A stretch of 64,000 bases of DNA from Verrucomicrobiia bacterium (GTDB lineage Bacteria; Verrucomicrobiota; Verrucomicrobiia; Opitutales; Cerasicoccaceae), in the NCBI GenBank assembly GCA_030425485.1, contig JAUIAM010000004.1, forward strand, positions 162,121-226,120. The letters run 5' to 3'. The notes under the pieces were generated by a model. The model saw nothing but the letters and a program-made list of their open reading frames with translations. It was not told where the DNA came from and did not search any database. A program made the position numbers and the translations under genes. Below, piece after piece: positions 1 to 7,580 of the stretch (the stretch's first letter is position 1; each line of letters starts with the position of its first letter).

Positions 1-303
1 GTGCCAGGAGAGAAAAGGCGGCAGCAGGTAGGCGCTCTCCGTCCCCGTGTCTTCGTTGTAGAACTTCACCGCTAAGGGGCGAAAGGCCTCCCAACGCACC
101 GGCCCCACCGTTTCTTCCTCGAAAATCGGCCCCAGCACCTGCACATGGCGCCCGCCTTCGGCATTGGTGGTGTCGCGCCAAAGCGGAGCCCACTCCACCT
201 CGGCCTGTACGCGCAAGCCGCCCAGCATCAGAAGAAAGAGAAATGTGCCGGACCAGATGCGCCATACGCCTCCGCCAAAGCAAGCCTGTCGAGCTGTAAA
301 CAA
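1..303 (-). CDS. Partial secreted/membrane protein of unknown function (N-terminal part)
   Basis: A reading frame on the minus strand runs off the left edge of the window. It encodes a hydrophobic segment (FLFLLMLGGLRVQA) resembling a signal peptide, followed by EVEWAPLWRDTTNAEGG and an acidic stretch ending in FLSWH at the edge. The start is uncertain. A TTG at 303 preceded by GGGGGC is possible but lies inside an inverted repeat (268..342), and an in-frame ATG occurs only inside the hydrophobic segment. I do not recognise the family. The mature part reads like an exported protein. The C-terminus lies outside the window. Confidence 0.45.
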   Translation of the reverse strand, partial: MFTARQACFGGGVWRIWSGTFLFLLMLGGLRVQAEVEWAPLWRDTTNAEGGRHVQVLGPIFEEETVGPVRWEAFRPLAVKFYNEDTGTESAYLLPPFLSWH

Positions 304-342
304 GCCCCCAAACTTGCCACTCGGGCTTCGCTTTGGCGAGGC
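268..342. repeat. Imperfect inverted repeat, REP-like
   Basis: The arm GCCTCCGCCAAAGCAAGCC at 268..286 is the near reverse complement of GGCTTCGCTTTGGCGAGGC at 324..342, around a loop of about 37 bases. The right arm is followed by TTTTTCC, so it could terminate transcription rightward. It sits between the leftmost minus-strand gene and rsmD and overlaps the possible start of the former. Confidence 0.5.
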
Positions 343-436
343 TTTTTCCACCCCCAAAGAGGGCCTTTAGTACCCGAGACAGGCAGGCATAGCCTTCCCG
401 CTTGCCACCGCCGCCGCGAACCGCCATCCCTACCCT

Positions 437-1006
437 ATGCGCGTAACAGGAGGCAGGGCGCGGGGCATCCCGCTCAAAGCACCGAGCAAGGGCGAAGTCC
501 GCCCGGCCACGGACTACCTGCGCGAAGCCGTCTTCTCCTCGCTCGGCCCCCGTATTCCCGAGGCCCGCGTGCTCGACCTCTTTGCCGGAAGTGGTGCCTA
601 TGGCCTCGAAGCCCTCAGCCGCGGGGCGGCCAGTGTCAGCTTTATCGAAAAAGATCGCCGCTGCCTGGCCTGCCTAAAGGAAAACCTTGCCGCCGTGCGC
701 AAGGCCCTCGGCATCGATGCCCCCGCCGACATCGCCAGTGGCGATGCCCTGCGCTGGAAGCGCGACGAACCGCTCGACATCGTATTCTGCGACCCACCCT
801 ACCCACTATGGAAGTCCCAGTCCGCCCCTCTGGCCGAGCTTTTCGAACGAATCGCGAGCGAAAACGGTGCCCATACCTTTGTCCTCGAAGCTCCGGGCGG
901 CTCCGCCCCAGCGATCGGCCCCAGCCTTTCCCTGCTCAAGCGCATCGGCAAGGGCAACACCCAGCCCGCTGCCTGGGTTTTTAGGGCGACTCATGCGTCA
1001 GACTAA
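437..1006 (+). CDS. rsmD: 16S rRNA (guanine-966-N2)-methyltransferase RsmD
   Basis: RsmD methylates N2 of G966 in 16S rRNA using S-adenosylmethionine. The 189-residue protein has the usual family length. It opens with MRVTGGRARG, has the SAM-binding motif LDLFAGSGAYGLEAL (about residues 46-60) and the catalytic DPPY at residues 119-122, which replaces the NPPY of other N-methyltransferases. A second ribosomal RNA methyltransferase, rsmE, lies convergently 15 bases downstream. The start ATG begins the conserved N-terminal signature, so the start is secure. Confidence 0.93.
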   Translation: MRVTGGRARGIPLKAPSKGEVRPATDYLREAVFSSLGPRIPEARVLDLFAGSGAYGLEALSRGAASVSFIEKDRRCLACLKENLAAVRKALGIDAPADIASGDALRWKRDEPLDIVFCDPPYPLWKSQSAPLAELFERIASENGAHTFVLEAPGGSAPAIGPSLSLLKRIGKGNTQPAAWVFRATHASD

Positions 1007-1021
1007 AGCGGTACGCGGAGC

Positions 1022-1774
1022 TCATCTCCCCGGCACATACGGCTGGTCCAGTCCGCCAAGATGGGCCAGCAAAAGACTGGCCCCCGCCACAACGGCCGAT
1101 TCCGTGCGCAATACACGCTCGCCAAGATGGACCAGCGCGAAGCCATTTGCCCGCAACACCTCGCGCTCAGCCGCAGACCACCCCCGCTCCGACCCGACGG
1201 CCAACATGGCGGCTTCGGGCTGTGGGTCTTCCCGCAGGACTTCGGCCAAAGCGTGGGGGGATTCGTAGATGTCCAATGCGTAGCGTGGAATGGAGCCCGT
1301 ATCCAAGTTTTCGATACAGGCGGCTAGCGATTTGGCGTGGGTCACGGCGGGGATCGTCGTGCTGAAGGCCTGTGCGGCACCCTCCTCCAGCCGCCGCGCC
1401 CACTCATCACTACGCCAGAGTTTGCTCTCTGCATAGGAGGGCTCGCCCTTTTCAGCAGAAAACACATGTACGGCCCGCAGGCCCATACTGGCCGCATCGT
1501 GCAGCACCTTGCGCGCGGTTTGCGGGCGCGGTAATCCCAGAAGCAATTCCAGCGCCTGAGGCTTGAGCGGCTCCGGCTCCCAGTCGACCACGTAGCGAAT
1601 TCCCTCGGCATCATCTGCCGTGAGCGTAGCCAGGCCGCGTGGGCCGTTAGGCTGGCCAACGTAAAACGTGTCACCTACCCGCAGGCGCAGCACTGACCGC
1701 ACGTGCTGCGTACGGGCATCGACAGAGGGCAGAGCAGCATGCTCAGCGGGCGTTCGCACCACTAACAGATTCAA
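1022..1774 (-). CDS. rsmE: 16S rRNA (uracil-1498-N3)-methyltransferase RsmE, TTG start
   Basis: RsmE (SPOUT/trefoil-knot family) methylates N3 of U1498 in 16S rRNA. The protein shows TQHVRSVLRLRVGDTF near the N-terminus, KVLHDAASMGLRAVHVFSAEKGEPSY in the middle, and the SAM-knot signature VGSERGWSAAEREVLRANGF followed by LGERVLRTESA near the C-terminus. I chose the TTG at 1774 because a GGAGG lies six bases upstream and the resulting 250 residues match the family. A longer frame is open upstream but would extend far into the preceding gene. With this start it overlaps that gene by 32 bases, so the two are probably translationally coupled. Confidence 0.9.
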   Translation of the reverse strand: MNLLVVRTPAEHAALPSVDARTQHVRSVLRLRVGDTFYVGQPNGPRGLATLTADDAEGIRYVVDWEPEPLKPQALELLLGLPRPQTARKVLHDAASMGLRAVHVFSAEKGEPSYAESKLWRSDEWARRLEEGAAQAFSTTIPAVTHAKSLAACIENLDTGSIPRYALDIYESPHALAEVLREDPQPEAAMLAVGSERGWSAAEREVLRANGFALVHLGERVLRTESAVVAGASLLLAHLGGLDQPYVPGR

Positions 1775-2489
1775 AACGCTCCTCCAGAATGCGGTAGCCA
1801 GGCACTTCGATCGTAATACTTGTCGGCGGTCCCTCCTGATAGGGGTAGATTTCACCGTCCTTCACAAACTCACGAATCGGAATTTGAATCGTCTCGTTGG
1901 GCGCAACCGTGCTGCTGATTTTATAATGGTAGCCGCCTGAATTGCCTTTGAGTTCGAGGCTTATCCATTCCCAGTCTTTTTTGGACTTGTTGACGACGTA
2001 GATCAAGCGCCCAGAAACCGCAATCGTCGCGGGTAACTTCGGCAGATAATCGGACGAAGAATAGTCTCCCTGGTCAAGTTTGGCGAAAACCTCATTCAGC
2101 GAATTGTTTTCCCCAGAATCATCTCGGGCGAAGAACTCCTGGCCCGTTCGAAACAAATAGAAACCACCCAGAACGGCGAGGATGCCCAGCACACAGAACA
2201 GTTGCAGGTAGGTGGAGCCCCCCATTTTGCGGATGCGCCGCGCCCGGACCGCCTCCCGCTCCTCCGGTGTGAGCACTGAGCTGGTATCAAAGGTAACCCA
2301 GGGGCGATTCTTGGTATGAAACTGGGAATCGTGCAGCAAATCGACCTGATAGCCCCTGAGATCGCGCACCCGATCCGCAGCTTCAGCCAGCGTCAAGGGC
2401 TCGTCCTCAAGCTTGTTGTCAATACTCAGCCACCACTTGTCAGAAGCAACTTCTTCGAGCATCCACTGGCGGATTTCTTTTTCCGTCAT
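1743..2489 (-). CDS. Hypothetical single-pass membrane protein
   Basis: The 248-residue protein has a soluble N-terminal region of about 90 residues (KEIRQWMLEEVASDKWWLSIDNKLEDEPLTLAEA is its recognisable start, given here by its first words only for identification: KEIRQWMLEEVASDKWW). It then has a basic stretch RARRIRKMGG, one membrane helix (LQLFCVLGILAVLGGFYLF, about residues 97-115), and an extracytoplasmic C-terminal domain. That domain contains ISLELKGNSGGYHYKISSTV and resembles a beta-sandwich. I do not recognise the family. It is upstream of and overlaps rsmE, which suggests cotranscription but not a shared function. Confidence 0.75.
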   Translation of the reverse strand: MTEKEIRQWMLEEVASDKWWLSIDNKLEDEPLTLAEAADRVRDLRGYQVDLLHDSQFHTKNRPWVTFDTSSVLTPEEREAVRARRIRKMGGSTYLQLFCVLGILAVLGGFYLFRTGQEFFARDDSGENNSLNEVFAKLDQGDYSSSDYLPKLPATIAVSGRLIYVVNKSKKDWEWISLELKGNSGGYHYKISSTVAPNETIQIPIREFVKDGEIYPYQEGPPTSITIEVPGYRILEERFESVSGANAR

Positions 2490-2552
2490 AGCTAGCAGGA
2501 TGATTTAAAGCCGAGGCGGAGTCCACGCAATTGCGCAGCCCCGCCCCACGGC

Positions 2553-3551
2553 CTACCAATACTTTTCCTGATCGAGGGTTTCCTGGTCTGCCTTGACCAT
2601 CAACTCGGCCAGTCCCTTCATGTCCGTGCCCGGCTCCCAGCCCAGATTTTCCTTGGCCTTGGAGTAATCACCGATCAACAGGTCCACCTCCGCCGGGCGA
2701 AGAAAACGCTCATCAAAGGCAACATAGTCCTGCCAGTCCAGGTCAACCGCACTAAAGGAAGCCTCAAGGAACTCCTTCACGCTGTGGGTCTTGTTCGTGG
2801 CCACAACATAGTCGTCGGGCTTGTCCTGCTGGAGCATCAGCCACATGGCCTCGACATACTCCTTGGCGTACCCCCAGTCGCGACGCGCATCGATGTTACC
2901 CAGGTAGAGCTTGTCCTGGCGCCCGGCCTTGATGCGAGCCACGGCACGGGTGATCTTGCGCGTGACGAAGTTTTCGCCCCGGCGCGGTGACTCGTGGTTA
3001 AAGAGAATGCCGCTGCAAGCATAGAGTCCGTAGGATTCGCGGTAGTTCACCGTCAGGAAGTGCGACATGACCTTGGCACAGGCGTAGGGCGAGCGCGGGT
3101 AGAAGGGCGTCAATTCCGTCTGCGGCACTTCGAGTACCTTGCCAAACATTTCCGAAGAAGATGCCTGGTAGAAGCGCACCTTTTTGGCCAGACCGGCCTC
3201 GCGGATGGCCTCCAGGATGCGCACGCAGCCCGTGCCGGTCACGTCGACCGTGTACTCGGGGATGTCGAAGCTGACGCGTACATGGCTCTGGGCGGCCAGG
3301 TTATAAATCTCGTCCGGCTGGAGCTCGTAGAGGAGCTTCACCATGGCCACGGCGTCAGCCAGATCGCCGTAGTGCAAAAAGAGGCGCTGGTTCTCGCCGT
3401 GTTCGTACTCGTGCAGGTGATCGATCCGCCCGCGATTCATCGAGCTGGAACGGCGCACAATGCCGTGTACTTCGTAGCCTTTCTCCAGGAGGAGCTCCGC
3501 CAGGTAGGAGCCGTCCTGGCCGGTAATGCCTGTGATGAGTGCTTTTTTCAT
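2553..3551 (-). CDS. gmd: GDP-mannose 4,6-dehydratase
   Basis: Gmd converts GDP-mannose to GDP-4-dehydro-6-deoxy-mannose, the first step to GDP-fucose, GDP-rhamnose or GDP-perosamine used in surface glycans. It is an extended short-chain dehydrogenase with the NAD(P)-binding [15 protein letters not shown] near residue 7. It also has the family signatures [12 protein letters not shown] and [20 protein letters not shown], the catalytic region SSSEMFG, and the Tyr-Lys pair in YACAK. The length of 332 residues is slightly short for Gmd but complete. A paralogue lies directly upstream on the same strand, 17 bases away, so the pair probably forms one transcription unit. Confidence 0.92.
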   Translation of the reverse strand: MKKALITGITGQDGSYLAELLLEKGYEVHGIVRRSSSMNRGRIDHLHEYEHGENQRLFLHYGDLADAVAMVKLLYELQPDEIYNLAAQSHVRVSFDIPEYTVDVTGTGCVRILEAIREAGLAKKVRFYQASSSEMFGKVLEVPQTELTPFYPRSPYACAKVMSHFLTVNYRESYGLYACSGILFNHESPRRGENFVTRKITRAVARIKAGRQDKLYLGNIDARRDWGYAKEYVEAMWLMLQQDKPDDYVVATNKTHSVKEFLEASFSAVDLDWQDYVAFDERFLRPAEVDLLIGDYSKAKENLGWEPGTDMKGLAELMVKADQETLDQEKYW

Positions 3552-3568
3552 GAAAAGATGCCAATCGG

Positions 3569-4558
3569 TCAGTTTTTAGATTCCTTGAGCTGCTGCGCAC
3601 AATGCGCCACCAATCGCTGCATGATCTCATCCAACGAGACGGTGTTTTCCCAGCCCAAATTGCGCCGCGCCTTGGCCGCGCTGCCGCAGGGTGAGTGGGG
3701 CTCGACCGCCGTCACCAGCGCAGCGTCAAATTTCACGTAGTCGCGCCAGTTCAGGTCCACGCAACGGAAAGCCATGTCCACGAGTTGCTCGACGGTATGC
3801 GTCACCCCGGAGGCGAGGACGTAGTCGTCGATGGGGTCAGTCTGGAGCATCAGCCACATGCCGCGCACGTAGTCCGGCGCCCATCCCCAGTCGCGCTTAC
3901 CTGCCAAACTGCCCAGCACGAGTTCGTTCTGGAGCCCCGCCTTGATCCGGGCAACGGCACGGGCCACCTTCATGGTAACGAAGTTGTTCCGGCGACGAGG
4001 GGACTCGTGGTTGTAGAGGATGGCCGCGCAAGTCGGCAGCCCGTAGGCCGAGCGGTAGATGCGGCACAGCTCCTGCGAAAGCGACTTGGCTGCGCCGTAG
4101 GGTGTGGTCGGGCGTAGTGGCGTGCTCTCGTCCTGCGGAGAGTGCGCGGGCGAACCAAACACCTCCGCGCTGGAGGCGTAGAGAAATTTGGGCGGGCGCT
4201 CCATGTCCCGGATAATCTCCAACAGGCGAAGCGTTGCCATGCCGATGCTTTCCATGGTCGTCTCCGGCAGCTCAAGGCTTAGCCGGGGGCTGGACTGCCC
4301 GGCCAGGTGGTAGAACTCATCCGGTCTGGCCTGGGTGATGATCCGGCGCAGGTGGGTAGCGTCTTCAAAGGCGCCGTTGTGCAGGACGAGACGCTTGCCC
4401 ATGACGGAGGAGTCCTCGGTCAAGTAGCCGATGTTGCTGCCCGAGAGGGAATCCGGGCGGTGAACCAGCCCGTGTACCGTATAGCCCTTCTCCAAGAGAA
4501 GCTCACAGAGGTAGGAACCATCCTGTCCGGTAATTCCTGTGATGAAGGCAACGGGCAT
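3569..4558 (-). CDS. Gmd-family NAD-dependent epimerase/dehydratase (paralogue of gmd)
   Basis: This protein is a clear relative of its neighbour gmd: [22 protein letters not shown] at the nucleotide-binding site (first words [13 protein letters not shown]), [14 protein letters not shown], and [19 protein letters not shown]. The catalytic Ser-Glu-Tyr-Lys set is intact. It diverges in the segment equivalent to RRSSSMN (here [10 protein letters not shown]), which in Gmd contacts the substrate or partner subunit, so the sugar nucleotide may differ. I chose the ATG at 4558, which begins MPVAFITG and has GGTGGG upstream, over the ATG 21 bases earlier. No GDP-fucose synthase or GDP-rhamnose reductase is adjacent, so it may be a second dehydratase or a reductase-like partner. 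Confidence 0.85.
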   Translation of the reverse strand: MPVAFITGITGQDGSYLCELLLEKGYTVHGLVHRPDSLSGSNIGYLTEDSSVMGKRLVLHNGAFEDATHLRRIITQARPDEFYHLAGQSSPRLSLELPETTMESIGMATLRLLEIIRDMERPPKFLYASSAEVFGSPAHSPQDESTPLRPTTPYGAAKSLSQELCRIYRSAYGLPTCAAILYNHESPRRRNNFVTMKVARAVARIKAGLQNELVLGSLAGKRDWGWAPDYVRGMWLMLQTDPIDDYVLASGVTHTVEQLVDMAFRCVDLNWRDYVKFDAALVTAVEPHSPCGSAAKARRNLGWENTVSLDEIMQRLVAHCAQQLKESKN

Positions 4559-4681
4559 AACGCCCACCATCAACGGCATCCGCGGGGGCTTTTACAACCC
4601 TAAATCACCTTGTCATGCGTAGATGGTAACAGATGCGCCTCTACATGCGCAGCCCCTACGGGCAATGCCTTTGGGTAAATT

Positions 4682-4755
4682 TGGAGCGGGCGGACGGAAT
4701 CGAACCGACATCATCAGTGTGGAAGACTGAGGTTTTACCACTAAACTACGCCCGC
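4682..4755 (-). tRNA. tRNA-Gly (anticodon TCC)
   Basis: Read on the minus strand, the sequence folds as a cloverleaf. The acceptor arm GCGGGCG pairs with CGCCCGC. The D-arm contains TAGTTTAGTGGTAAAAC and the anticodon arm TCAGT-CTTCCAC-ACTGA gives anticodon TCC. The T-arm is GTCGGTTCGATTCCGTC, with discriminator T followed by an encoded CCA. The total length is 74 bases. Confidence 0.97.
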
Positions 4756-4788
4756 AGTAAGGTGTAGCGCACGAGACTTGACCCTAAA

Positions 4789-4855
4789 GTCCATCTGCGT
4801 CAAGCTAATCCCCATTACAAAAGTCCATAAACCGCAGCTAATGCGGGACGGGCGA
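4789..4855. repeat. Degenerate CCGCAG/CATCTGCG inverted-repeat remnant
   Basis: GTCCATCTGCGTCAAGCT at the left and AAACCGCAGCTAATGCG at the right resemble the two arms of the repeat at 29511..29577 (CCGCAGATTACGC and GTCCATCTGCGC). The copy is eroded and lies between tRNA-Gly and pilC. It is listed as a possible relic only. Confidence 0.3.
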
Positions 4856-4882
4856 CAATTCTCCTAATCGACCTAGACACTT

Positions 4883-6043
4883 ATGGCCATGCTTTCCCAA
4901 AGTGCCGCCGCTTCCAGTAGCAGCACGAAGAAAAAAAAGATGAGCTTTGCCGAGTCGCAACGACTGGCCAAGCAACGCGCCTACGAAAAGCAGGCCAAAC
5001 GCAAAAAAATCAAGCTGGCTGACCTCACGGTGTTTACCCAGCAAATCTCCTCCATGCTGGAGGCTGGCCTACCGCTGGTCGCCGCACTTGAGGCCCTGCA
5101 AGAGCAGACCGAAAACCCCGTTTTCAGCATTATCATCCGCGATGTCCGCAACGACATTTCCAGCGGCACGGCCTTTTCCGACGCGGTGCGGAAGTTCCCC
5201 AAGGCCTTCCCCAACCTCTTCGTCAGCATGGTCGAGGCCGGCGAGGCCTCCGGCGCGCTGGCTGACATCATGGGCAAGGTGGCCATCTATTTCGAAGACT
5301 CGCTGGCCCTGCAAAAGAAGGTCAAGAGCGCCATGACCTATCCGGTAGCCGTGATCTGTCTCGCCGTCGGCCTGGTCGCCGTGCTCCTCATCAAGGTCAT
5401 CCCGATCTTCGCCGAGATGTTTGCCAGCTTTGGCTCAGAACTCCCCAAGCCCACCCAGATGCTGATCGACATCAGTGAGTTCCTCCAGGCCTACATCATC
5501 TACATTATCATTGGAGGTATCGGTCTGTTTTTCCTCTACGGAAAAGTCACCGAAACCCCACGCGGAAGAGAGGTGCGAGACACCTTTTTTAGCAAGCTGC
5601 CCATCGTCGGCAACCTCACACGTAAGATTAACGTATCACGCTTTTGCCGTACCTACGCCATTCTCCTGCGCAGCGGCGTGCCCATCCTGCGTGCACTGGA
5701 AATCTGTGCCAGCGCCTCGAACAACACCTTTATTGAAAAGGCCGCGGCCAACATCAGCCGTAATATCAGCCAGGGGGGACAACTCTCGGACACCATCGCG
5801 CAAACACCCTACTTCCCCCCCATGGTCAAGCACATGGCCCGAGCCGGGGAACAGACCGGTAACGTCGACGGCATGATGAACAAAATTTCCGACTTTTACG
5901 ACACGGAGGTCGACAATATCGTGGAATCTCTCACCTCCCTTATGGAGCCCATCCTCATCTGTGTACTCGGTATCGTGATCGGCTCCATCGTGATGGCCAT
6001 GTTCATGCCCATCTTCCAACTCTCCCAAGTCGTCGGACAATAG
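4883..6043 (+). CDS. pilC: Type IV pilus/type II secretion inner-membrane platform protein (PilC/GspF)
   Basis: PilC/GspF is the polytopic inner-membrane platform on which the extension ATPase assembles pilins or pseudopilins. After a Ser/Lys-rich N-terminus, the protein has two homologous GspF domains. The first begins FTQQISSMLEAGLPLVAAL and the second FCRTYAILLRSGVPILRALE. Each is followed by a hydrophobic pair (AVICLAVGLVAVLLIKVIPIF; ILICVLGIVIGSIVMAMFMPIF, at the C-terminus). The 386 residues fit the family. It is followed 12 bases later by a single-domain receiver, an operon-like arrangement. No pilB or pilT is in the window; a pseudopilin gene is at 20893. Confidence 0.9.
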   Translation: MAMLSQSAAASSSSTKKKKMSFAESQRLAKQRAYEKQAKRKKIKLADLTVFTQQISSMLEAGLPLVAALEALQEQTENPVFSIIIRDVRNDISSGTAFSDAVRKFPKAFPNLFVSMVEAGEASGALADIMGKVAIYFEDSLALQKKVKSAMTYPVAVICLAVGLVAVLLIKVIPIFAEMFASFGSELPKPTQMLIDISEFLQAYIIYIIIGGIGLFFLYGKVTETPRGREVRDTFFSKLPIVGNLTRKINVSRFCRTYAILLRSGVPILRALEICASASNNTFIEKAAANISRNISQGGQLSDTIAQTPYFPPMVKHMARAGEQTGNVDGMMNKISDFYDTEVDNIVESLTSLMEPILICVLGIVIGSIVMAMFMPIFQLSQVVGQ

Positions 6044-6055
6044 CACCACCCACCC

Positions 6056-6448
6056 ATGCCAGAACTCCTTATTGTCGACGACATCCCGGCCGTCCACGAC
6101 ATGCTCGAACCGCTCTTTGAGCACGAGGGCTACACCTGCTATCGCGCCCACAGTGCCGACGAGGCTGTGGCCTTCCTTCAGAAGCAGAGCTGCGACATCG
6201 CCCTCATCGACTACTACATGCCCGTCGAGGACGGGCTCATCCTGTCCAAGGACATCCTCCAGGGCTACCCCGGCATCAAGGTTGTCATGATGAGCGGTTA
6301 CTTTGACGACAAGCTGCGCAATGAGGCCCGCGAAGCGGGTATTCACGGACTGATCGAAAAGCCCTTTAATATGCGCGAGCTCGTCAAAGCCATTGACCGC
6401 ATCCGTAATGGCGAATCAGCCCCGAACGCAGAAGAAAACTCGGGCTAG
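6056..6448 (+). CDS. Single-domain response regulator (CheY-like receiver)
   Basis: The 130 residues comprise one receiver domain and no output domain. The acidic pair is Asp8-Asp9, the phosphoacceptor is Asp52 in LIDYYMP, the switch residue is Ser80 in MMSGY, and the conserved Lys102 lies in EKPF. Such proteins act through phosphorylation-dependent protein contacts. Its position directly behind pilC suggests, without proving, a role in pilus or secretion control. The partner kinase is not adjacent; the kinase at 17280 has its own receiver. Confidence 0.9.
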   Translation: MPELLIVDDIPAVHDMLEPLFEHEGYTCYRAHSADEAVAFLQKQSCDIALIDYYMPVEDGLILSKDILQGYPGIKVVMMSGYFDDKLRNEAREAGIHGLIEKPFNMRELVKAIDRIRNGESAPNAEENSG

Positions 6449-6516
6449 CTCCGCGAGGACAGGGAACTGTCAGCTACGCTGCGACACCCTAATGGGATAT
6501 TTCTGCCCTACGCGGC

Positions 6517-7101
6517 CTACCAGCCGATGGCGGCGCGCGACCCCTGCTTGGTGATCTCGACCTGATCCTCCCACACGGCAAGCCCGGTCGGAATCTCTGT
6601 CATGGACAACTGAAAAACATAGGTCACCTGCTTGGTGTCTCCGGCCTGGGCGTTCACCTCGATGATCTTACCCGAGAGGCTAAAGTAGGGCTTGGGCGGA
6701 CGCTTGTCCGACACCTTGGCCGCGAGCGGATCTTCGGCCGGACCGAGCACGTCGATTGTTGTCGTCGTAATGGCCTTACCCGAGCGGTTCAGGGCGACAC
6801 GGATTTGCTTCGTCAGCAGGTCCGTGTCCACGTGGCGGCGGGTGTCATTGACGATCACGCTGACGGCCATGATGGCGGGCTGCTCAGGCGAACGGTTCAG
6901 GATGCCGGACGAGAGCAACGAGTTAATCATCTGGTCAGCCGCACTGGACCAGTCCTGGATGTTAATCTCGTCCACGGAGACGATCGTACGCGGCCCCTGG
7001 GAATCGACGTAGCGGGCGTCGCCGCCGGTGTTACAACCGCCAAGTGCAAAGAGGCCAGCGGTGAGGAAAGAAAGCGTGATGGTGGAGTTTTTCATAATCA
7101 T
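6517..7101 (-). CDS. lpoB: LpoB-like lipoprotein (penicillin-binding protein activator)
   Basis: In enterobacteria, LpoB is an outer-membrane lipoprotein that stimulates the bifunctional peptidoglycan synthase PBP1B. This 194-residue protein has a lipoprotein signal with lipobox ALGGC. A conserved core follows: TIVSVDEINIQDWSSAADQM near the N-terminus, then an alternating alpha/beta domain with IMAVSVIVNDTRRHVD and YFSLSGKI, ending in GLAVWEDQVEITKQG. It is the last gene of a three-lipoprotein operon, 14 bases after the ycfL-like gene. In E. coli ycfL and lpoB (ycfM) are also neighbours, which supports the call. Either of two in-frame ATGs (7101 or 7095) could be the start. Confidence 0.85.
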   Translation of the reverse strand: MIMKNSTITLSFLTAGLFALGGCNTGGDARYVDSQGPRTIVSVDEINIQDWSSAADQMINSLLSSGILNRSPEQPAIMAVSVIVNDTRRHVDTDLLTKQIRVALNRSGKAITTTTIDVLGPAEDPLAAKVSDKRPPKPYFSLSGKIIEVNAQAGDTKQVTYVFQLSMTEIPTGLAVWEDQVEITKQGSRAAIGW

Positions 7102-7115
7102 GGCAGGAGTGGAAA

Positions 7116-7580
7116 TTACTTGTTGAGGGTGCGGGCCCTGGGGTTGGTCGATGTGCCCTTCTTGGAAGAACTGGCCAGCGAATCGAGCAGCTCCAGGCGG
7201 AAGTCCTGAGCATTCGGACTGGGCGAGACGGCAGAAATGTAGACCGTTTCCTGGCCCTCCACCTGACTCGTGCGCCAAGGCGAAGCGCCCTGCGTCACGA
7301 CCATCCCGTCCTTGTCGAACCACGAGAAGCGGTAGTTAAAGCGGTGGTAGCTGTCGGTCTTGTTCTTAAGCTCGACCTGAATTTTCAGCAAGTCCCCGCT
7401 CACGGTGGAGCGTACGACCTTCTGCACGGATACGATGTCGTCCAGACCGGAGTCGGTAATCTCCTGCTTCACGGTGACGTAGTCCGGCTGCATGACCGGG
7501 TCTGCGGGCTCGACCGTGTTCACAGTGCTGCACCCGGCGCAGGTCAGCAAGAGGAGAAGAGATAGGATGCTACGAATCAT
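7116..7580 (-). CDS. ycfL: YcfL-family (DUF1425) lipoprotein
   Basis: The 154-residue protein has a signal peptide ending in lipobox TCAGC and a beta-rich domain with LKIQVELKNKTDSYHRFNYRFSWFD and a DG-turn. It then has W-R near residue 100, and the C-terminal DFRLELLDS, all consistent with the DUF1425/YcfL family of unknown biochemical function. Its ATG overlaps the stop of the upstream lipoprotein gene (ATGA), which implies translational coupling. The lpoB-like gene follows, so it probably works with the peptidoglycan-synthase activator. The function is inferred from context. Confidence 0.8.
   Translation of the reverse strand: MIRSILSLLLLLTCAGCSTVNTVEPADPVMQPDYVTVKQEITDSGLDDIVSVQKVVRSTVSGDLLKIQVELKNKTDSYHRFNYRFSWFDKDGMVVTQGASPWRTSQVEGQETVYISAVSPSPNAQDFRLELLDSLASSSKKGTSTNPRARTLNK

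Noticed and set aside
1775..1855. Longer N-terminus for RsmE starting at 1855
   Set aside because: It would overlap the upstream gene by more than 100 bases and add a tail absent from the family; the TTG with GGAGG at 1774 fits better.
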